Shown piece after piece: positions 45,274 through 53,736 of a stretch of DNA of 64,000 bases (position 1 is the first letter of the stretch; every line of letters starts with the position of its first letter). Under the pieces are notes generated by a model. The model was not told the DNA's origin, made no database searches, and was given only the letters and a program-made list of their open reading frames with translations. The position numbers and the translations under genes were made by a program. Source of the DNA: Flavobacteriaceae bacterium PS02293 (GTDB taxonomy: Bacteria > Bacteroidota > Bacteroidia > Flavobacteriales > Weeksellaceae). The DNA lies in assembly GCA_029960045.1 (NCBI GenBank), contig JASCOV010000008.1, positions 1 to 64,000 on the forward strand, read 5' to 3'.

Positions 45274-46020
45274 TTAGTTTTTAATAAATTTCTCATAAGC
45301 AACAGTTCCGTCCAACTTTTCAACTTCGACAAAATAAGTGCCTTTGCTAAGTGCAGTAACATTCATATTCGAAATGTTTTTTTGAACAGGAATTTGTTTT
45401 CCGGAAGCATCGAAAATTCTTACAGCTTTTATTTTATCAGCATTTGTAAAGTTCAGAACATCTTTTACCGGATTTGGATAGAGACTCACTTTATTAGCGG
45501 ACAATGCTGTATCATCTACTGCTAAAGACGGTGACAACGTAAGTGTTGCAAAGTCTTTGTTCCCTGCCCCGTGATACGCCAGACTGGTAGAAGTACCTTT
45601 CCCATAAAAAATATCAATTGTACCCGCTGCATTTGTAAAAGCCTTATCACCTGCACCACCGGCAAGCGTTCTTTTAACCACCAAAGTTCTTATACTACCA
45701 GCAACAGTATTAGATTGCTCTGTCCAGTTTTGCACGGCATCTGCAGAAGGCGTTACACCAATTCCATTGAACATATAATCTCTGCTGGCTGTACTGTTAT
45801 AGATAAATCCATCCGCGCCGGCAGCCATTCCGTCCGGACTGAATCCAACACCCAACCACGCAGTACTGCTTCCTGTAAGTGTCATTATAACATCAGTAGC
45901 ATTCACATCAATTTTTATTGTCATAGCAGTTGTCGGCAGATTTACAACGCCTGTAGAAAATTGAGAAAACATGGTTCCGCCGATCAAAAGCGGAAGCATC
46001 CTAAGTAAGTTTTTAGTCAT
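45274..46020 (-). CDS. DOMON-like domain protein with T9SS sorting domain
   Basis: A 248-aa secreted protein. After a signal peptide (about residues 1-19) a DOMON-like fold shows WLGVGFSPDGM, then GADGFIY and FYGKGTSTSLAYHG, which in DOMON proteins form a heme or sugar pocket. Residues about 178-248 (VSLYPNPVKDVLNF, FVEVEKLDGT) are a T9SS type A tail. It is last in a run beginning at the DUF5777 gene. Heme binding would fit the cytochrome nearby but is not proved. Confidence 0.8.
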   Translation of the reverse strand: MTKNLLRMLPLLIGGTMFSQFSTGVVNLPTTAMTIKIDVNATDVIMTLTGSSTAWLGVGFSPDGMAAGADGFIYNSTASRDYMFNGIGVTPSADAVQNWTEQSNTVAGSIRTLVVKRTLAGGAGDKAFTNAAGTIDIFYGKGTSTSLAYHGAGNKDFATLTLSPSLAVDDTALSANKVSLYPNPVKDVLNFTNADKIKAVRIFDASGKQIPVQKNISNMNVTALSKGTYFVEVEKLDGTVAYEKFIKN

Positions 46021-46024
46021 ATTT

Positions 46025-46543
46025 TTAATGTTTTAGAAGATTAATTAATTCTTGATTGTTAGATTTTACAGCATATTCAAAGGCAGAAATCCCTACAGAA
46101 TCTTTCATATTGATGTCTGCTTTATTTTTTAGCAATAAGCTTACAAGTTCCAGATTATTCCTTTTTACAGCCCACAGAAGCGGAGTATTTCCGTGAGAAT
46201 CCTGAATATTAGGGTCAGCACCTTTAGCCAGCATTTTTTCAACTAATTCTTTATTATAATTGATACAGAGCGAAGACAAAGCCGTTCCTTCCGGACTGTT
46301 ATAATTGAGATCTTTTGTATTATCTATAAGGTACTTTGCGACTTCAACATTACCTCTGTAGCAAGCCAAGATCAATGGCGTGAATCCCATTTGGCTGACT
46401 GAATTTAGAATTTCAGGATTCTGCTTTACCAAAGCTTCCATTTCTTGAACAGTTCCGCTTCTTGCAATATCAAAAACATTTTTGTTCTGGGAAAAACTTA
46501 AAATGCCAAACATTACAAAAAATAAAAAAAAACACTTTTTCAT
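46025..46543 (-). CDS. ankyrin repeat protein
   Basis: A 172-aa protein with a signal peptide (about residues 1-19) and four ankyrin-type repeats: GFTPLILACYRGNVEVAK, SSLCINYNKELVEKMLAKGAD, GNTPLLWAVKRNNLELV and GISAFEYAVKSNNQELI. Likely a periplasmic binding protein. The start overlaps the YceI stop (TAATG), so the two are translated together. Confidence 0.9.
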   Translation of the reverse strand: MKKCFFLFFVMFGILSFSQNKNVFDIARSGTVQEMEALVKQNPEILNSVSQMGFTPLILACYRGNVEVAKYLIDNTKDLNYNSPEGTALSSLCINYNKELVEKMLAKGADPNIQDSHGNTPLLWAVKRNNLELVSLLLKNKADINMKDSVGISAFEYAVKSNNQELINLLKH

Positions 46544-47085
46544 TATTTCTGAAGTATAAAGTTATAATCTATATCTACATTTTCCGCGATTTTCGCAACT
46601 ACCATTTTCGGTATTTTCACTTTGAAATCTGCAGGCTTTGCAATAAGTTTTCCTTGAACCATTATCTTATCATCTTTCAAATAAATTGTAGCCGAAGATT
46701 GAACCTGCTTATCAACGCCGTGGAAATTGAGCATTCCGGTAATTGTATAAGTTTTTGTTTTTGCAGAAAGGTCTGCTTTATTGAAATTGGCAATTTTTCC
46801 TTTGAAACTTGTCTTTGGATATTTCGCAGATTCCGCATAGTTTTCATTGAAGTGTTCCTGCATCAGATTGGTTTTGAATTTAAAATCCTTCACCATTCCA
46901 AGCGATGCAATCTCTCCGGAGTCAGCATTTAGAATTGCAGTAATAGTGTTATTCTCTGCATAAACATCTTCAAAAAGCGGAACCGAAGCTTCGAAAGCAA
47001 CTTTTCCCGTTTTAGTAGAATATTTCTGAGCAAAAGCAAAACTCACTGTGAGAAAAATGCTTAGAATTGAGATAATTGATTTCAT
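46543..47085 (-). CDS. YceI family protein
   Basis: A 180-aa protein starting at 47085, where a signal peptide begins (MKSIISILSIFLTVSFAFAQ). An upstream in-frame extension to 47241 covers the cytochrome gene and is not real. The YceI beta-barrel has the pattern GKVAFEASVPLFEDV and TYTITGMLNFHGV. YceI proteins bind polyprenoid or other lipids in the periplasm. It follows the cytochrome gene on the same strand. Confidence 0.88.
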   Translation of the reverse strand: MKSIISILSIFLTVSFAFAQKYSTKTGKVAFEASVPLFEDVYAENNTITAILNADSGEIASLGMVKDFKFKTNLMQEHFNENYAESAKYPKTSFKGKIANFNKADLSAKTKTYTITGMLNFHGVDKQVQSSATIYLKDDKIMVQGKLIAKPADFKVKIPKMVVAKIAENVDIDYNFILQK

Positions 47086-47104
47086 TATTCTGTTTTTTGT
47101 TTTA

Positions 47105-47464
47105 TTAATTTTCCAAAAGCCCGTCAGCTTTCCACTTTTTGATGATATTGATATTATCCGGAGACAAAGTTCCTCCTTGTGGCATTTTCTGCGGATCACC
47201 ATTGGCACGCTGTATCCTGTCCAATATATTGTCAATCGCATTTTTTGTAGCTGTGTAATCTGTCAAAGGGAAATAAGGATTCGATCCGGTTGGTGAATGA
47301 CAAACCACGCAATTATTTTGAATGATCGTTTTTACATCTTTGTTATAGGTCACAATTTCCGGGACAGGTGTATTGTCAGAAATATCTTCAAAGGTTTTCG
47401 TCTCGCAGCTCATCAATGCTAAAAAGATCAAAACAACAGCTGATAATTTTATAATATTCTTCAT
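47105..47464 (-). CDS. c-type cytochrome lipoprotein
   Basis: A 119-aa lipoprotein with lipobox ALMSC (Cys20) and a single heme motif CVVCH at residues 52-56. A likely distal ligand is the Met in QKMPQGG (about residue 94). It would be fixed in the envelope and carry one electron. It is the second gene after the DUF5777 gene, so it belongs to the set behind the Crp/Fnr regulator. Confidence 0.85.
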   Translation of the reverse strand: MKNIIKLSAVVLIFLALMSCETKTFEDISDNTPVPEIVTYNKDVKTIIQNNCVVCHSPTGSNPYFPLTDYTATKNAIDNILDRIQRANGDPQKMPQGGTLSPDNINIIKKWKADGLLEN

Positions 47465-47474
47465 AATATTTCTT

Positions 47475-48314
47475 TTAAAAAACCCTGTAAAGATTAAATC
47501 CGAAGAAGAAATGCCCTTTCAGCCAATCGCCGGTGGCATTGCTGATATAACCGCTCTCTGTATTAGCCTGTGAATTACTGAAAACCAATTGAAAAATATG
47601 ACCGCCAGTGTCAATATCCATCCCGACTGACAAAGGATTTTTATAAAAATTTTTGTCTTCAAAATTGTAAAAATATTCTGCGTTGATAGAGACTCTTTTT
47701 GATATCTTGTAGCGTCCACCCAAACCTGTAGAAAACAGATTTTTGCTGTCAATTGTGGGCTCGATAAGGTTTCTGTGAATATAACTCGGCATCAATTGCA
47801 AGCTTAGATTCTCCGTAAATCTTCTGGAAATCAAAACTTGTGACACATAAACCATTCTGTCGGAAAATTCAAGTTTTGGAAAATCATCTTTCCTGAGTTC
47901 AGAATTAATATCCAAAACGTTATATCCAACAATATCAACCGGCGACTCTCCTTCCTGTTTTACAAGTCTGTATTTTGCACCGAGTTCATATGTTTTCTGG
48001 TAAGTATGTCTCGCAAAATTAATAGACATCCAGTCTGTAAGTCCATAGATTACGCCCAGTTTTGTAGTCGCATTATCTAGTCCGAAAAAGTTTTTGAAAC
48101 CATCGCTCACATCACCAAATCTGTGAGAAATATCGAGATAGAATTCTTTTTTGGCAGGCAGTTTTGTAGATTGTGCCGTTACAATTTGCAAGGCTTTAAA
48201 ACTTGGAGAATAAGATTCTTTCACCGCAGAAGTATCAATTTCTTTTAAAAGATCATCCTGAGCAAAAGTAAAAATTGAAATTAATGAAAAAATAAAGAAT
48301 ATAATTTTCGACAT
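47475..48314 (-). CDS. DUF5777 family beta-barrel protein
   Basis: A 279-aa protein from ATG at 48314 (a TTG at 48332 lies in the promoter). A signal peptide is followed by a porin-like beta-barrel: QIVTAQSTKLPAKKEFYLD, ISHRFGDVSDGFKNFFGLDN. DUF5777 proteins are often found with cytochromes. It leads the run cytochrome-YceI-ankyrin-DOMON. Confidence 0.85.
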   Translation of the reverse strand: MSKIIFFIFSLISIFTFAQDDLLKEIDTSAVKESYSPSFKALQIVTAQSTKLPAKKEFYLDISHRFGDVSDGFKNFFGLDNATTKLGVIYGLTDWMSINFARHTYQKTYELGAKYRLVKQEGESPVDIVGYNVLDINSELRKDDFPKLEFSDRMVYVSQVLISRRFTENLSLQLMPSYIHRNLIEPTIDSKNLFSTGLGGRYKISKRVSINAEYFYNFEDKNFYKNPLSVGMDIDTGGHIFQLVFSNSQANTESGYISNATGDWLKGHFFFGFNLYRVF

Positions 48315-48329
48315 ATTGGCACTTTGAGC

Positions 48330-48337
48330 CAAAAATA
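48330..48337 (-). promoter_or_regulatory. -7 element of the DUF5777 operon
   Basis: The minus strand reads TATTTTTG, a match to TAnnTTTG, 15 bases before the ATG at 48314. Its likely start site is near 48325. Confidence 0.55.
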
Positions 48338-48359
48338 TGAAGTCTTAAATCAAAAAAAC

Positions 48360-48375
48360 GGTGACAAATATCACC
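48360..48375 (-). promoter_or_regulatory. putative Crp/Fnr operator GGTGA-N6-TCACC
   Basis: A perfect inverted repeat, GGTGACAAATATCACC. Its centre lies about 42 bases before the predicted start site of the DUF5777 operon, the usual place for class II activation by Crp/Fnr proteins. It resembles the E. coli CRP half sites TGTGA/TCACA. It overlaps the stop codon of the adjacent Crp/Fnr gene. Confidence 0.5.
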
Positions 48376-49006
48376 ACTTTCCAATAATTCCTATACCTAA
48401 TGGGCTTTGAGTAATTAGCCCTTCTTTTTCAAATTTTTTAAGAATCCGGCTCACCACTTCTCTTGCCGTTCCCAGATCATCTGCAATTTTCTTGTGAGAT
48501 ATTTTCAGTACAGGTGTACCTTGTCTTTTGATTCTTTGATCCAGATATTCAAAAATTCTTTTATCTAATCTTTGGAATACAACCTGGCTGATGGTGTCCA
48601 TCATAATTTTATACCTTAGATCATATTCCATAAAAAAAATTTGATTCAGCTTAGGATATTTTATCAGCCAAGTCAGGAATGAAGAAACAGGTAAAAGCAG
48701 AACTTCGGATTTCTCTTCAGAAATTGCGTAAATCTTGCTGATTCTGTCAGAAAATATAGAAGAGAAAGTCATAATGCAGCTTTCCGAAGGTTCTATGTAA
48801 TAATAGAGTAATTCTTTACCATCATTTAGTGAGAACACTTTTACAATTCCACTTATCAGTATAGGAATGTAGTTCACTTTCTGCCCTTCTCTTACCAGTT
48901 CTTGTTTAGGTGCCACAGTTGTCAGAATCGAATGTTCTGCTAACTCATTATAAAATTCTTCATCAAAATTTTTGAATTTCGTCTTAATGAAGTTCAATTT
49001 TTCCAT
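48371..49006 (-). CDS. Crp/Fnr family transcriptional regulator
   Basis: A 211-aa regulator. Residues about 20-135 form the cyclic-nucleotide-binding-like domain (EGQKVNYIPILISGIVKVF, ILLPVSSFL region). Residues about 155-205 hold the helix-turn-helix (KISHKKIADDLGTAREVVSR, ILKKFEKEGLI). There are no Fnr-type cysteine ligands for an Fe-S cluster, so direct O2 sensing by cluster is unlikely. It lies directly before the DUF5777 operon. Confidence 0.92.
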   Translation of the reverse strand: MEKLNFIKTKFKNFDEEFYNELAEHSILTTVAPKQELVREGQKVNYIPILISGIVKVFSLNDGKELLYYYIEPSESCIMTFSSIFSDRISKIYAISEEKSEVLLLPVSSFLTWLIKYPKLNQIFFMEYDLRYKIMMDTISQVVFQRLDKRIFEYLDQRIKRQGTPVLKISHKKIADDLGTAREVVSRILKKFEKEGLITQSPLGIGIIGKW

Positions 49007-49020
49007 TAACTATTTTTCAG

Positions 49021-49048
49021 CAAAAGTACGTATATTTTGAATATACAA
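49021..49048 (-). promoter_or_regulatory. promoter of the Crp/Fnr gene with TATATT-N3-AATATA palindrome
   Basis: The minus strand reads TACTTTTG at 49028-49021 (TAnnTTTG), 15 bases before the ATG at 49006. Overlapping the spacer is a perfect palindrome TATATT-N3-AATATA at 49031-49045. A TTG lies at 49048-49046. The palindrome could be a binding site for a repressor. Confidence 0.4.
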
Positions 49049-49146
49049 TGTTAATTATCTTTAATTTTTACGAATATGAAAACATAAATTGCATTAGTAG
49101 ATTTAAAAATTATTCTTAACTTCGTTTGTCAAAAAAATTTAAAATA

Positions 49147-49668
49147 ATGAAGAGGATATTAATTTACACATTACTATTATTAATGGTTTTCCAATTTGGT
49201 TTCTCTCAGGAAGTTCCAAAAGTTCTGAAAACCAAATTTTCAAAAGAAGCTTTAGCCCAAAAATTACAGGACAAAAATGGTAAAGAGATTTCCATCAATG
49301 AAATCCTGAAACAACACAAAGGCAAAATCGTAATTCTTGATTTCTGGGCAGGCTGGTGCAAAGATTGCCTCAAAGCTTTTCCAAAAGCAAAAGAATTGGA
49401 AGCCAACAATCCAAATGTTGATTTCGTTTTCCTCTCTTTGGAAAGATCACAAGATGGATTTTTGAAAAGTCTTGAAAAATTTGAAATGACAGACAAGGAG
49501 AATTATTGGTTTGCATCCGGCTGGAAAAATGACTTCAATAATTATATTGACCTCAACTGGATTCCGAGATACATTGTAGTAGATCAGAAATCTGCAATCG
49601 CAAAATATTACGCTATTACGCCAGATGATCCGGACATTCAAAAAACAATCGATAACTACACAAAATAA
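49147..49668 (+). CDS. secreted thioredoxin-like protein
   Basis: A 173-aa protein from ATG at 49147 (an upstream TTG/extension at 49126 would precede the signal peptide). Signal peptide residues about 1-20 (LLLLMVFQFGFSQ), then a thioredoxin fold with active site DFWAGWCKDCLKAFP (WCKDC). This is a TlpA/ResA-type periplasmic thiol oxidoreductase. It is followed by a strong terminator. Confidence 0.88.
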   Translation: MKRILIYTLLLLMVFQFGFSQEVPKVLKTKFSKEALAQKLQDKNGKEISINEILKQHKGKIVILDFWAGWCKDCLKAFPKAKELEANNPNVDFVFLSLERSQDGFLKSLEKFEMTDKENYWFASGWKNDFNNYIDLNWIPRYIVVDQKSAIAKYYAITPDDPDIQKTIDNYTK

Positions 49669-49672
49669 CATC

Positions 49673-49699
49673 ATCCCGAAATTTTTCGGGATTTTTTTT
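49673..49699 (+). terminator. terminator after the thioredoxin gene
   Basis: ATCCCGAA at 49673-49680 pairs with TTCGGGAT at 49685-49692, followed by seven more T. Confidence 0.85.
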
Positions 49700-49771
49700 G
49701 ATTAAATTTGTAATAATTAAAGCATTTTTCATTAATCTAATTTCTAAAATCCAGTATCTAACTTCTATCTG

Positions 49772-50860
49772 ATGCAACCTCAACGCAAAATAATCCACGT
49801 AGATATGGACGCATTTTACGCTTCCGTAGAACAGCTCGATGATCCGAGTCTGCGTGGAAAAGCCATAGCTGTTGGAGGTGGTCATCGTGGTGTGGTTGCA
49901 GCGGCAAGTTATGAAGCCAGAAAATTTGGAGTCAGATCTGCAATGCCAAGTAAAACAGCAAGGGAAAGATGTCCGCATTTGATTTTCGTTAAACCAAGAT
50001 TCAATCGATACAAAGAAATTTCACGTCAGATCAGAAATATCTTTTATGAATATACAGACCTCGTAGAACCACTTTCTTTGGATGAAGCTTATCTGGACGT
50101 TACAGAAAACAAAAAAGATATAGAGTCTGCAAATGACATCGCAAGAGAGATCAGAAAACGAATTTTTGAGGAAACCGGCCTCACGGCTTCTGCAGGAATT
50201 TCTATCAATAAATTTCTGGCTAAAGTCGCATCTGACATCAATAAACCAAACGGACAGAAAACCATTCACCCAACAAAAATGAATGAGTTTCTGGAAAATC
50301 TTCCGATAGAGAAATTCTACGGCGTTGGGAAAGTAACTGCTAACAGAATGCACACTTTGCATATCTTCAAAGGTTCTGATCTAAAAGCAAAATCTCTGGA
50401 CGAACTGGAAAAACTCTTCGGCAAGTCTGGGAAATATTATTTCAACGTTGTCCGCGGAATCCACAACGGTGAAGTAAAACCTAACCGAATCCAAAAAAGT
50501 GTAGCAGTGGAAAGAACATTTTGGGATGACATTAATGAAGATGAAGAGATTGACCAAAAACTAAAATCATTAAGTCTGGAACTGGAAGAACGCCTCGGAA
50601 AAAGAGAAATCAAAGGAAAAACACTGACTTTAAAGATTAAATACAAAGATTTCACACTTTATACCAGAAGTAAGACACAGGATCTATATTTTGAAAATGC
50701 AGAGAAATTTTACAACACTGCGAAACAACTTTGGGAACTGCGACCATTTGATAAGGCCATCAGACTTCTCGGACTTTCTTTGTCAAACCTTAATACAGAA
50801 GAGAAAAAACACGTCTCCGTTCAACTGAAAATTCCTTTCACCGAATTCGAAAATGATTGA
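49772..50860 (+). CDS. dinB: DNA polymerase IV (Y-family)
   Basis: A 362-aa polymerase with HVDMDAFYASVEQ near the N-terminus, SLDEAYLDVT near residue 102-111 (metal-binding acidic residues), GISINKFLAKVASD and a C-terminal little-finger domain. DinB copies past damaged bases. The family usually has a C-terminal beta-clamp binding motif; I see a possible one at VQLKIPF. Length is normal. Confidence 0.96.
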   Translation: MQPQRKIIHVDMDAFYASVEQLDDPSLRGKAIAVGGGHRGVVAAASYEARKFGVRSAMPSKTARERCPHLIFVKPRFNRYKEISRQIRNIFYEYTDLVEPLSLDEAYLDVTENKKDIESANDIAREIRKRIFEETGLTASAGISINKFLAKVASDINKPNGQKTIHPTKMNEFLENLPIEKFYGVGKVTANRMHTLHIFKGSDLKAKSLDELEKLFGKSGKYYFNVVRGIHNGEVKPNRIQKSVAVERTFWDDINEDEEIDQKLKSLSLELEERLGKREIKGKTLTLKIKYKDFTLYTRSKTQDLYFENAEKFYNTAKQLWELRPFDKAIRLLGLSLSNLNTEEKKHVSVQLKIPFTEFEND

Positions 50861-50914
50861 TTTGAGTTTTCTTTATTTTTCAACCATCTTTTCGCCTCAT
50901 CATTGAACCTTTTT

Positions 50915-50960
50915 GTTTGTATTTGATTCTTTTTACTTTTCTCTTGTTTCTTCCATAATT
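50915..50960. repeat. short dispersed repeat, second copy
   Basis: TTGATTCTTTTTACTTTT followed by CTCTTGTTTCTT is nearly identical to 40552-40590. It lies in the gap between dinB and the amylase gene. Confidence 0.5.
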
Positions 50961-51026
50961 TCCTTGGCTTGATATTTTCATAGAATCAAAAATCAAATCA
51001 AACAATCTGAAAAAATCTACATTCTT

Positions 51027-52496
51027 ATGAACGGAACGATGATACAGTTTTTCCATTGGTATACTGATGGTGACTCATTCCTTTGGAAACATACGCAAGA
51101 TCAATCACAATATTTAGCCGACCTTGGCATTACCGCAGCGTGGCTTCCGCCAGCTTACAAAGGAATTACGGGAGGTTATTCCGTAGGTTATGATCCTTAT
51201 GATCTTTTCGATCTGGGAGAATTTGACCAAAAAGGGAATTTGGTAACAAAATACGGTTCTAAAGATGAATATCTAAACGCCGCAAAAGCTCTGAAAGAAA
51301 AAAACATTCAGGTAATAGCTGACGTTGTACTGAATCATAAAGCAGGAGGTGATGAATTAGAGAAATTCAAAGTCATAAAAGTAGATAAAGAAGACCGTAA
51401 CAAAGAAATCTCCGATGTCATCGAAATCGAATCTTTTACCAAATTCACATTCCCAGGAAGAGGCGATACTTATTCTAATTTCAAATGGGATTTTACATGT
51501 TTTACAGGCGTAGATTATGCAGAAGGAATGGAAACCGGAATTTACAGAATTATCAATGATTTTGGCGACGGTTGGGATAATATTGTAGATGACGAAAAAG
51601 GCAACTACGATTATCTGATGTATAACGACATAGAACACCGAAATCCATTCATTCGCGAAGAACTGAATCATTGGGGAAAATGGTATCACGATCTGACAGA
51701 TTTTGATGGTGTGAGACTAGACGCCGTAAAACACATTTCACCAGATTTCTATAAAGAATGGCTTCATACATTAAGAGCCAACACAGGAAAAAACATCTTT
51801 GCAGTTGGCGAATACTGGGCACCCGGCGAGTTGAAACTTCTCGAAGCTTACATAGACGCCACCGAAGGTTGTATGAGCCTCTTCGATTCTTCTCTTCAGA
51901 ACAATCTTCACGCCGCATCCAAAGATCCGGATTATGATCTAAGACAAATTTTTAATGAAACATTAGTAGCTTCTCATCCCGACAAAGCCGTAACTGTAGT
52001 TGACAATCACGACACGCAGCCACTTCAAGCTTTAGAAGCACCAGTGGAGACTTGGTTCAAGCCATTAGCTTACGCTTTGATTTTATTAAGAAAAGATGGC
52101 TATCCTTGTGTTTTCTATCCAGATCTTTACGGAGCTAGCTACAAAGACCACGGAGAAGACGGCAATGAGCATGAGATTTTTCTTGATAAAGTAGATGCTA
52201 TCGAGGAACTCATCAAAGCGAGAAAAGATTATGCTTACGGTAATCAGAAAGATTATTTTGAGGATGCACATTGTCTTGGTTGGATCCGTGAAGGCGATGA
52301 TGAACATTCTGGTTGCGCTGTAGTTTTGAGTAATAAAGATGCTTATCACAAACCTATGGAAATAGGAAAGAAATATGCAGGAAAATTGTTCTATGATTTT
52401 ACAGGACATTTGCAAGACAAAATTACAATTGATGAAAATGGTTGGGCAGATTTTCCTTGTCCTGCAGGGAATGTAAGTGTTTGGGTAGCTGAGTAA
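51027..52496 (+). CDS. cytoplasmic alpha-amylase (GH13)
   Basis: A 489-aa glycoside hydrolase family 13 enzyme without signal peptide. Catalytic parts: DGVRLDAVKHI (nucleophile Asp), AVGEYWAPG (acid/base Glu) and VDNHDTQPL (transition-state Asp). The opening GTMIQFFHWYTDGDS is typical of the intracellular AmyA-type enzymes, which act on short maltodextrins or glycogen. Confidence 0.94.
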   Translation: MNGTMIQFFHWYTDGDSFLWKHTQDQSQYLADLGITAAWLPPAYKGITGGYSVGYDPYDLFDLGEFDQKGNLVTKYGSKDEYLNAAKALKEKNIQVIADVVLNHKAGGDELEKFKVIKVDKEDRNKEISDVIEIESFTKFTFPGRGDTYSNFKWDFTCFTGVDYAEGMETGIYRIINDFGDGWDNIVDDEKGNYDYLMYNDIEHRNPFIREELNHWGKWYHDLTDFDGVRLDAVKHISPDFYKEWLHTLRANTGKNIFAVGEYWAPGELKLLEAYIDATEGCMSLFDSSLQNNLHAASKDPDYDLRQIFNETLVASHPDKAVTVVDNHDTQPLQALEAPVETWFKPLAYALILLRKDGYPCVFYPDLYGASYKDHGEDGNEHEIFLDKVDAIEELIKARKDYAYGNQKDYFEDAHCLGWIREGDDEHSGCAVVLSNKDAYHKPMEIGKKYAGKLFYDFTGHLQDKITIDENGWADFPCPAGNVSVWVAE

Positions 52497-52513
52497 ATTT
52501 GGAATTAAATATT

Positions 52514-52521
52514 TATATTTG
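52514..52521 (+). promoter_or_regulatory. -7 element of the VOC-AraC genes
   Basis: TATATTTG matches TAnnTTTG and ends 17 bases before the ATG at 52539. It follows the amylase stop closely. Confidence 0.5.
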
Positions 52522-52538
52522 AATAAATTAATTGAACT

Positions 52539-52940
52539 ATGGAAAACTCAGACAAAACTCCAAAAGTAACAGGCATCGGCGGCATTTTCTTTTTCTCTGA
52601 TGACCCAAAAGAAACCAGAGATTGGTATGCTAAAAATCTTGGAATTGACACTACAGAATGGGGAGCAACGTTTGAATCCAGAAATATTAATGATCCAGAC
52701 GAAATAGAATCTACACAATGGAGTCCGTTCAAAACCGGCAGCAGTTATTTTTCTCCTTCGAAAAAAGAATTCATGATCAATTACCGCGTTCAGAATATCG
52801 AAGAACTGGTAAAAAATCTAAGAGAAAACGGCGTAACTATTCTTGATGAAATAGAGGATTCTGATTATGGAAAATTTGTTCATATTCTGGATTCAGATGA
52901 TAATAAAATTGAACTTTGGGAACCTTCTGAAAGTAAATAA
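52539..52940 (+). CDS. VOC family protein
   Basis: A 133-aa protein with the vicinal oxygen chelate pattern: GIGGIFFFSDDPKETRDWYAKNLG, then MINYRVQNIEEL and the C-terminal VHILDSDDNKIELWEP, holding the likely metal ligand Glu. Such proteins include glyoxalase-, dioxygenase- and resistance-type enzymes. Substrate unknown. It is 19 bp before the AraC regulator. Confidence 0.9.
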   Translation: MENSDKTPKVTGIGGIFFFSDDPKETRDWYAKNLGIDTTEWGATFESRNINDPDEIESTQWSPFKTGSSYFSPSKKEFMINYRVQNIEELVKNLRENGVTILDEIEDSDYGKFVHILDSDDNKIELWEPSESK

Positions 52941-52959
52941 AAACATTTTCGCAGATAAA

Positions 52960-53712
52960 ATGGACGAAGAAATAGAATACAGACTCATCAAGCCCGATCA
53001 ATCGATTGCTGATTATGTATATTGTTTTTCGTCTTTGCAAAATCTTTCAACTCAAAAGGAAGGCGTCATTATTCCCAACGGAAAGATAGATTTGCTCTTT
53101 TGTAAAACTTCGGATAATCAGATTCATATAACATTGATGGGTTTGGAAACCAAGCCTAAACCAATGCCTAAGCTGGATATTATTTCTTTTTTTGCCATTA
53201 GCTTTAATCCTTTGGCATTGGAATATATTCTCCATCAATCCATTGCAGAATTTGTAAACAGCGGAATGGAATTACCCGAAAATTTTTGGGATTTTAACAT
53301 TAATGATCTGGATAATTTTGAAATGTTTTGTGAAAAAGCTATTCTGAAAATTAAGTCACTTTTACCTGAAAAATTAGACGAAAGAAAATTAAAGTTATTC
53401 AATTTAATTTTCGAAACAGATGGTGAAATAAGCATCAAAGAACTCTCAGAAAAAATAGTTTGGGAAGAAAGGCAGATCAACCGGTATTTCAAAAAGTATT
53501 TAGGAATTTCGCTAAAATATTATTGCAACATTCTTCGTTTCCAGGCCTCACTTTTTCATATCAAAGACGGCAATCTTTTTCCTCAGCTTAATTTTACAGA
53601 TCAATCTCACTTCATCAAAGAAATCAAAAAACTTTCCGGCGTTTCTCCCAAAGAATTATTCAAAAATAAAAACGACCGATTTTTACAATTTTTATCTTAT
53701 CACTCCAGGTAA
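52960..53712 (+). CDS. AraC family transcriptional regulator
   Basis: A 250-aa regulator from ATG at 52960 (an upstream frame from 52867 overlaps the VOC gene). The C-terminal AraC domain holds the helix-turn-helix ISIKELSEKIVWEERQINRYF and FTDQSHFIKEIKKLSGVSPKEL. The last residues (RFLQFLSYHSR) recur as a relic at about 54270-54303. It likely controls nearby genes such as the VOC or TetX-like gene. Confidence 0.88.
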   Translation: MDEEIEYRLIKPDQSIADYVYCFSSLQNLSTQKEGVIIPNGKIDLLFCKTSDNQIHITLMGLETKPKPMPKLDIISFFAISFNPLALEYILHQSIAEFVNSGMELPENFWDFNINDLDNFEMFCEKAILKIKSLLPEKLDERKLKLFNLIFETDGEISIKELSEKIVWEERQINRYFKKYLGISLKYYCNILRFQASLFHIKDGNLFPQLNFTDQSHFIKEIKKLSGVSPKELFKNKNDRFLQFLSYHSR

Positions 53713-53736
53713 TTTTACAGTGTAAAATTTGAGATC

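Noticed and set aside
46543..47241. Long 232-aa version of the YceI protein
   Set aside because: The extra 52 residues overlap the cytochrome gene; a clear signal peptide begins at the inner ATG at 47085.
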